Assembly (NCBI GenBank): GCA_025506515.1
Contig: CM046442.1
Span: 18,166,443-18,230,442, forward strand
From: Flaveria trinervia
Taxonomy: Eukaryota; Streptophyta; Magnoliopsida; Asterales; Asteraceae
Direction of reading: 5' to 3'
Length of the DNA stretch: 64,000 nucleotides
The notes below the pieces were generated by a model that worked only from the letters and a program-made list of their open reading frames with translations, was not told where the DNA came from and ran no database searches. This document shows, in pieces, positions 57,990 to 64,000 of this stretch (position 1 is the first letter of the stretch; the number at the start of each line of letters is the position of its first letter). The translations under genes were made by a program, and so were the position numbers.

Positions 57990-60496
57990 TACTCTAAACC
58001 CCACCCCTCAAAAAGCTAAAACTTCTCCACCCACCCCAAAAACCTAAATCTCTCTACCTCACCTTCCCCAACCCTCATAAATAAAATAAATCTAAAAACT
58101 AAAAGCATTTTTGGTAAATTCTATGAGTGTATTTTTGATATTTTTTAAAGTGATTTTAAATAGAGGAGAGAAAATAGATAATGATAATTGTATAAAAAAT
58201 ATTAAAAAAGAAAAAAAATATTTATAATGTAATTATAAAGGAGGGGATGGAATGTGAATGCTCTAAGGTTAAAACTTAAAAACTAAACCCTAAATCTAAG
58301 AATGTAAGTTTCAATGAGATGGTTTCAACATCATTTGAATGAGTTAAATCAGATTCTTTTGGGGGTGGTATTGCATGTTTTAAAATATCTTTTAGGCTTT
58401 TAAAATTTTTTTTCTTTTTAACCTAACCCTATATTATATATTTATATTTATAAAGATTTTATTTAATTTATACATGAACATAACATATATCATAATTATA
58501 TATGACAATTACTAATCCTGTGTAGTTTGTATGCCATTTAAAGTTTTTCATGTAAAGAATCAGGTGGGCAAGAATATGCCAAGCGTCAAATTATTTTAAA
58601 GTTTTGGGTTTTTGAACTATTAGATAATATTGATGCTTCGTGACAGGTTGATTTTTTGTAAAAATAAGCGCATCACAAATTTATGTATAAAATCTAATGT
58701 TGTTGTGAAACTATCGTTTATGAACATGAAATATCGTAGATAACAATAATCAAGTTGCAAGGGGAACCAAACATTAACAAATACAGAAGTTCTTAGAGAA
58801 AAATAAATACATCGTAATGGTATGTTTGGAATTTAATAAAAAATCTACTTGAGGATCCAGTATTAGATTATGACACAATTTCAAGATTAAAATAGAAACC
58901 CTAAAATAAAAAATAAAAAAGATTATAAAGGAAACCTAAAAATAAAAAAGAAAAAAATATAATTAGAAGACATAATAGAATAAATGACAAACTATCACTA
59001 TTCTCACACATTTTAGTTATGTATAATATTTTATTAGTTATTTTATAAAATTATTTTTTATCATATTTTGTTTATTACTTGACCTCATAACTATACAAAA
59101 CTACCCTAAATGAGAGTGGTACCATTTTTCTTCCCCTAAATGGTTGTGGTACCAAATTTCTTGCCTTAAACTACAATATCATTTATTTTAAATAAAACTA
59201 TTGTTGGCAACATTCACATCCAAAGCTACATCATCCGGTTCACGAACTAGAATTCTAACCGAGAGACTTGCAAAAGTGTTCCTGCAGTAACTGATGGAAT
59301 CCAATGCCCTAGCTCGAAAATGCCCCGACCACCGTTATAACTTTTATAATATAGTGGTTTTTTGAATTTTGAATATATCATTACGACTAGTAGTTTCTGT
59401 CTATGTTTCTAAATAAGTTTCACTTTTGTTTGTTATACATGTATGTTAATAGTGTATTATATAAGTTATTACTTTTATCTAAATAACACACACATGAACT
59501 TTATTAAACTTTGTACATTCGTTTAGTATTAAAGCCAAACTCAAGTGTATTTTTGCTCTAACTGGAGGTGAAAAAAAACTGGTTTACAAAACGGAACTAA
59601 CAAATTGAACTGGTTCTAAACCGACCCACCCAAAGAAGTCCTTAACTGAAAAAGCCATCGGTTCCTTATTGTTTTCACATTCTTAGTTCAATTAGTACCA
59701 TGACTCCATCCTAAACCAGTTCCAATCCCAAAATTGGTTTCCAATCGAATCCGTTCACACATGTTCCAAGTTGTTCTTGTCATTTGTGGTTTTATGGATG
59801 TCATATAACAATAATATAGTTGTTTATGAGTGATTTTAGCCATTTTTTTACATATTTTTACCTCCCATATATTGACGTAATAGGTATTTGATCAATTGAT
59901 TCGTTCACAACACTTATCTAGCTTTTAAAATTCATAAAAACACAAATATTTACAAACTACATATTGTGCAAACCATTATATGCGAACACCTCACTCTTCT
60001 CAAATCCATAAAATTTTCTAATTACTGGAAGTTGTGTTTTTTTGCTTATTCATATTGTACTTCGAATCCATTAATTAAACTCATATTTCTTTAACTATTT
60101 TATCAACTTTCATAGGAACTCTTCAAATAAAAATAAAGCTGAAAGTAGCTTGGATTTATACTTGCGGGGTAGCTTTGAATACTGATAAAATAAGAAGATT
60201 TGAATGAATTTAAAGAAAAATATAGATAAGAATAGTTCTGCAGAGTGGTAAGGGAAGTTGAAGGTTTAAAAAGAAATTTATTTCTGCATTGATGTTTTTA
60301 ATGTACTGATGACTATATATAAAAAGTACATAGGCAGCCTTGCCTAACTAGTTTGGTATGTTGGTTCGCTTCGGAAACATGTATTCTTCTTTTATAAATT
60401 TTTAAAAATTAATAAAAGATGAATTTAATATCATATATTTTATATTTATCTTAAAAGTAGTAATATTACAAACATTTTGATATCTATAGATACTAA
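57990..60496. other. AT-rich intergenic DNA, no gene seen
   Basis: No coding region is supported. An inverted-word-rich patch near 59575-59770 (AACTGGTT, AACCGACCC, AACCAGTTCC, ATTGGTTTCC) may be an old MITE, but ends could not be placed. Confidence 0.6.
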
Positions 60497-61319
60497 TCTA
60501 TATATATAGATACTAATAAAAAAGATTTCTTTTGTCACTTGTTATCTTCTTAAACTATCCTTTTAACACTTGTCATATTTTTTTAAATATTCTCATTTTA
60601 TTTTTCATTTAAAAGAGTATTAAAGTAATTTAAACACTCAAACAATTTTTCTTTCTTCATAAGAACTAATTTGGTCAATTGATACATTTTTCTCTCTAAT
60701 CTATATTTTTTTAAAAATCAAACTATGTTTTTAAAAATAAATTTTATTAAGAAAATTAAATTTTTATATTTTCTAAAACATTGAACCTTTTGAAACAAAA
60801 TATTTTAAATCAATTCTTTTTTAAAATAATTATAAAAAATATGGAATTTTGTAAAAGTAGTTTTATTAAAACAACCAGAATAATTAAAAACTTGAGTTTT
60901 TGATAAACACGATTTTTATAAACAATAAATTTTTATAAGAAAATCATAAAACAAGTATTTAAAAATAAAACTATTTAGGTAAGAGAGTTAAAAATAGTAT
61001 AATTGTTTTATCTCTTGAACAAGTGCGCATATATAATTTTATACATATCTTATATTAAAATATCGTACTGTAACTTTTCGTGTTTATTACTAACTATAAT
61101 CTGTTTAATAAATGAGTTTCTAGACTATCTATTTATCTATATATCTATATATCTATCGATCTATAACTTATCTATTGTTTGTTTACTTGAAATATCTATT
61201 GATATGCAATTATAATTATATTTTATATTCAAACATGGTTTTATAATTCATAAACTTTTATTACTAATTATTTGTTACTTTATTATTCAAACCGTGTAAT
61301 ACACGGGATATTAACCTAG
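60497..61319 (+). mobile_element. Non-autonomous Helitron (family with CCGTGT hairpin)
   Basis: The 5' end is A|TCTATATATATAGATAC at 60497. The 3' end is a perfect hairpin CCGTGT-AAT-ACACGG (61292-61306), then GGATATTAACCTAG and T (CTAG 61316-61319). It is 823 bp, includes a (TATC)n run near 61125-61170, and has no coding capacity. Its first ~460 bp reappear inverted at about 62500-62980. Confidence 0.75.
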
Positions 61320-61407
61320 TATTTATATAATAAGTAGTATAAGAGTTAAAAGTGGTTCTTTCTAGTTTTTGACATATTTATGATTCTCAATTAAATATCA
61401 TTATATA

Positions 61408-62490
61408 TATAAGAGTAAATTATCATTTGCATCCTGACATCTTATCATTTTAATCACTTGTATCCTTGTAGTTTCAAAGTCTCGATTTGCCCCCCTAACG
61501 TTTCCTTTATATCTCCATTTGAGTCCAAAACACTAACAACGTTAAATTTTTCTATTAACTTTTGTAAAATGACAAAGTTGCCCATATTTATTAAGTCATA
61601 TACACATCATCCTCACCCCCACCCTTCCTTTCTTCTATATCTCTCTCTATATCTTCTCCATTTCTACCACCACAACAACACTAACACTGATGCCAGCACC
61701 ACAACCATCACCGCCATTGCCACCGCAACCACAGCCTCATTGACGACAACTACCACCACCCCTATCTCTTCTCTTTCTTTCTCTCATTATCTCTCTTTTT
61801 TGTCTCTTTTCATGTGTTTGTGTGTGTGATCGGGTGTGAGTGTGTGATCGATAGTCCACAACCACCATCTATGTGAAATCATAGATCTAGATAAGATAGG
61901 GGTTGTGGTGCTGGTGGTGATAGGGGGCTGCAGTGGTGGTGGTGGTGGGGGTCGTGGTGGTGGTGATGGGGGTTGCGGTGGTGGTGATGGGGGTCGCGAT
62001 GGTGGTGATAGGGGTGGCGATAGTGGTCGCGGTGGTGGTGATAGGGGGTGCGATAGTGGTGATGGGATCACAATGGTGATGATGGGAGCCATGATGGTGG
62101 TGATGGGATGGTGATGGTTGTGATGGGGTTCACGATAGTGGTGATGGAGAGTTGCTGTCATGGTGATGGGGGTACAGTGGTGGTAATGGTGGTCACGGCG
62201 GTGGTGATGGGAGTCATGATGGGTGGCTCTAATAAAGTGAAAAGAGTGTGTGTGTAGGGGGAGGGAACTGTGGTAGTGGTGATGAGGGATGTGGAGGTGG
62301 TGATGGGTGGTTGTCAAAGTGGTAACAGGGTTATGGAGGTGGTGATGAGCCTATGGAGGTAGTGATGGGTGTGTTAGTAATGAAGAAGAAGATGTTGATG
62401 AAAGGGGTCCCACAAGTTTTTTTATTATTTCATTTCAGGGGTAGTTTAGTCATTTCAACAATAATTTTAACAAAAAAACTAACAATTTTA
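61408..62490. mobile_element. Possible Mutator-like shell around a minisatellite
   Basis: The left arm (about 61440-61600) holds a conserved-looking order of words: TTGCATCCTGACAT, TTTGCCCCCCTAACG, TAACGTTAAATTTTTCTATTAAC, AAAATGACAAAGTTGCCC. Part of it recurs inverted at about 62430-62500 (TAGTCATTTCAAC...TTTTAAC...CTAACAATTTTAG). The right end is lost into the inverted Helitron fragment, so no target duplication can be tested. The pattern is that of non-autonomous Mutator-like elements, from memory. Confidence 0.35.
61900..62370 (+). repeat. G/T-rich minisatellite, GGTGGTGATGGGGGTCGC type
   Basis: Units of 18-30 bp built from GGTGGTGATGG plus a variable GGGTCGCG/GGGTTGCG tail. The + strand has many G runs, and the upstream 61640-61790 is the opposite, C/A/T-rich (CACCACAAC). 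The long minus-strand frame 61787-62317 is just His/Pro/Ser codons of this repeat and is not called a gene. Confidence 0.85.
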
Positions 62491-62499
62491 GATTTTCTT

Positions 62500-62980
62500 A
62501 TAAAAAATTTTAAATCTCTTATCTAAAAATTTTCATTTTAAATATATTTTTTAAGATTTTCTTATAAAAATTTATTGTTTATAAAAATCTTGATTATTAA
62601 AAACTCAAGTTTCTAATTATTCAGTTTGTTTTAATAAAACTACTTTTAGAAAATTCCATATTTTTTATAATTATTTTAAAAAAGGATTAATTTAAAATAT
62701 TTTATTTTAAAAGGTTCAATGTTTTAGAAAATATATGAATTTTAATTTTCTTAACAAAATTTATTTTTAAAAACATAGTTTGATTTAAAAAAATGTAGAT
62801 GAGAGTGAAAAATGTATCAATTAACCAAATTAATTTTTATATAGAGAGAAAAATTGTTTAAGTATTTAAATTACTTAATGCTCTTTTGGATGGAAAATAA
62901 AGTAGGGATATATTAAAGAATGACAAGTGTCAAAGAGATTATTTAAGAAGATGACAAGTGTCAAAAAAATTTTTTATTAA
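62500..62980 (-). mobile_element. Inverted fragment of the 60497 Helitron family
   Basis: The reverse complement matches the first ~460 bp of 60497-61319 in order: AATAAAAAA, TTGACACTTGTCAT, ACTTAAACAATTTTTC, ATTTGGTTAATTGATACATTTTTC, CTAAAACATTGAACC, AAAAACTTGAGTTTTTAATAA. The hairpin end is missing, so it is truncated. With 60497 it forms a large inverted repeat with a ~1.5-kb loop. Confidence 0.75.
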
Positions 62981-62990
62981 TATCTATATA

Positions 62991-63841
62991 TCTATACTTA
63001 TTAAAAAACAATAATATTAGTGACACATGACATTCTTTTAAGCCTTTATTTTTTATTTTCTGCCTAAATATGTATCTATTTTTAGTATTAGTCTATGTTC
63101 ATTTAACTAAAAGTTAACTTATATACAAGAGATATTTAAATAAAATTTGAAAATTTAACAATAAATTAAAGCACATCTTTTTTGGGAAATTAAATCACAC
63201 CGGATATTTTTTTCTTTTTTCAAATAATTTATTTATAAAAACCGTACAAATCATTTATGATTTTTTTATCTATGAAATTGGTTCCTTAATTGTGTTTTTT
63301 CATTAAATACTTGATTCATATTAACATCCTGACAAAAGTTATAGAATTTTTTAATCAACTCCTTTTCAGTTTGAAGGAATTCATATGTATCTTTTTAAAT
63401 GAAATCATACTCAATTTTAAAATATTTCTCAACCATCCCAAGTTTATGACACTTGCGATTTGTATTTATAAAGTCTGATGATATCGCATTAGAAATACTT
63501 CATTTACGTTCTCATTTTGGTTTTGGTTTTATCAAGTTTTTCTTCAACAAAAGATATTTATTTTTTGTTATATTTGAACTTTCATCCTCTACGATTATGA
63601 TTTAACATCTCATTGTCTACAATTGTGTTTTTGGATTAATATTATTTTACTTTAATTTTTTTAAGTTGATCTACTGTAACAGTCAAGATATAAAGATGTA
63701 TTATATGCTTTTACTTTTTAATTTTTTTTATTTTTTATGTATACTGTCATATTATTATTATATGTTTGATAGGAGTTCGTTTGATATGTATAAATTGTTT
63801 GATGTATCTGGAAGTAATATTAAAAATCACATTTTTATTCT
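62991..63841 (+). other. Possible Helitron 5' end and AT-rich DNA, no gene
   Basis: A|TCTATACTTATTAAAAAAC at 62991, followed by AGTGACACATGACATTC, resembles plant Helitron starts. No matching 3' hairpin with CTRR-T was found before 63841. The rest is AT-rich with no gene. Confidence 0.4.
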
Positions 63842-64000
63842 GTAAGGCCTCGATCCCGGGACGCTTACAGCTGGTGATTCATCGCACGTAAAACATATAC
63901 TTTACATTTAGTCATCAAAACATTGCAGCGGAAAACATAAAACAAATGACATTTCATTTCATCCTAAAAACTTTGCAAATAATGCATCGTTGTTGGTTAC
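63842..64000 (-). repeat. Edge of a third gypsy LTR of the TGTAACACCCGG family
   Basis: The + strand starts TGTAAGGCCTCGATCCCGGG and continues CGCTTACAGCTGG, ATCGCACGTAAAACATATA and TTGCAGCGGAAAACA. This matches the LTR end at 47511-47610 and the reverse complement of 57040-57138. The window ends inside it. Whether it is solo or part of an element cannot be told. Confidence 0.85.

Noticed and set aside
61787..62317. 176-codon minus-strand frame rich in His, Pro and Ser
   Set aside because: It is the translated complement of the GGTGGTGATGG minisatellite; the opposite strand is also open and Gly-rich.

Overview
This is plant nuclear DNA: AT-rich, microsatellite-rich and built mostly of transposable elements. 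I found one convincing host gene and no tRNA, rRNA or CRISPR. A flowering plant is certain from the element families. An asterid, probably Asteraceae, is likely: two Ty1-copia elements carry the same extra open reading frame after pol, and from memory that ORF family is abundant in Asteraceae (Tanacetum-type genomes). I cannot name the species.

Layout. 1-2203 is a giant (TA)n block. 2204-13139 is AT-rich intergenic DNA with a small non-autonomous Helitron (4999-5525), a 106-bp tandem duplication, a solo chromovirus-type LTR with a perfect 5-bp target duplication (6033-8771), and a zone of degenerate ~190-bp repeats (10523-11040). 13140-36103 is a decayed SIRE-like copia element on the + strand (gag, protease, integrase, reverse transcriptase, RNase H, extra ORF). 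A younger Ty3-gypsy element of Tekay/Del type (24744-35206, 2.5-kb LTRs) is nested inside its 3' LTR. 463/465-bp direct repeats flank the copia element and are themselves Helitron-tailed.

36361-37412 is a second Helitron. 38449-49669 is a minus-strand mosaic: a short Athila-like non-autonomous element with a tRNA-Asp primer site, the 3' half of a copia element with the same extra ORF, and a 3'-truncated gypsy element with its 5' LTR at 47511-49669. The host gene, an OVATE family protein (51316-52188, minus strand), lies just beyond. Two small inverted-repeat elements (50525-51052 and 54044-54323) lie near it. 54753-57980 is a foldback Mutator-like element with a perfect 9-bp target duplication, whose left arm holds a solo gypsy LTR with its own perfect 5-bp duplication. 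60497-64000 holds more Helitron pieces, a G/T-rich minisatellite inside a Mutator-like shell, and the edge of another gypsy LTR.

How the parts relate. The elements form a layered record of insertion, deletion and decay. The copia ORFs are broken largely by stops that look like CAG/CAA to TAG/TAA changes, as expected of methylated old DNA. The nested gypsy is broken almost only by frameshifts, and its two LTRs differ mostly by 1-3 base indels, so some breaks may be sequencing or assembly errors. No new defence, metabolic or regulatory system is evident. The strongest unusual signals are the direct repeats around the copia element, a recurrent TTCCGAAG/CTTCGGAA word across that element, an intact small ORF ahead of gag in the gypsy element, and an in-frame gypsy/copia junction.
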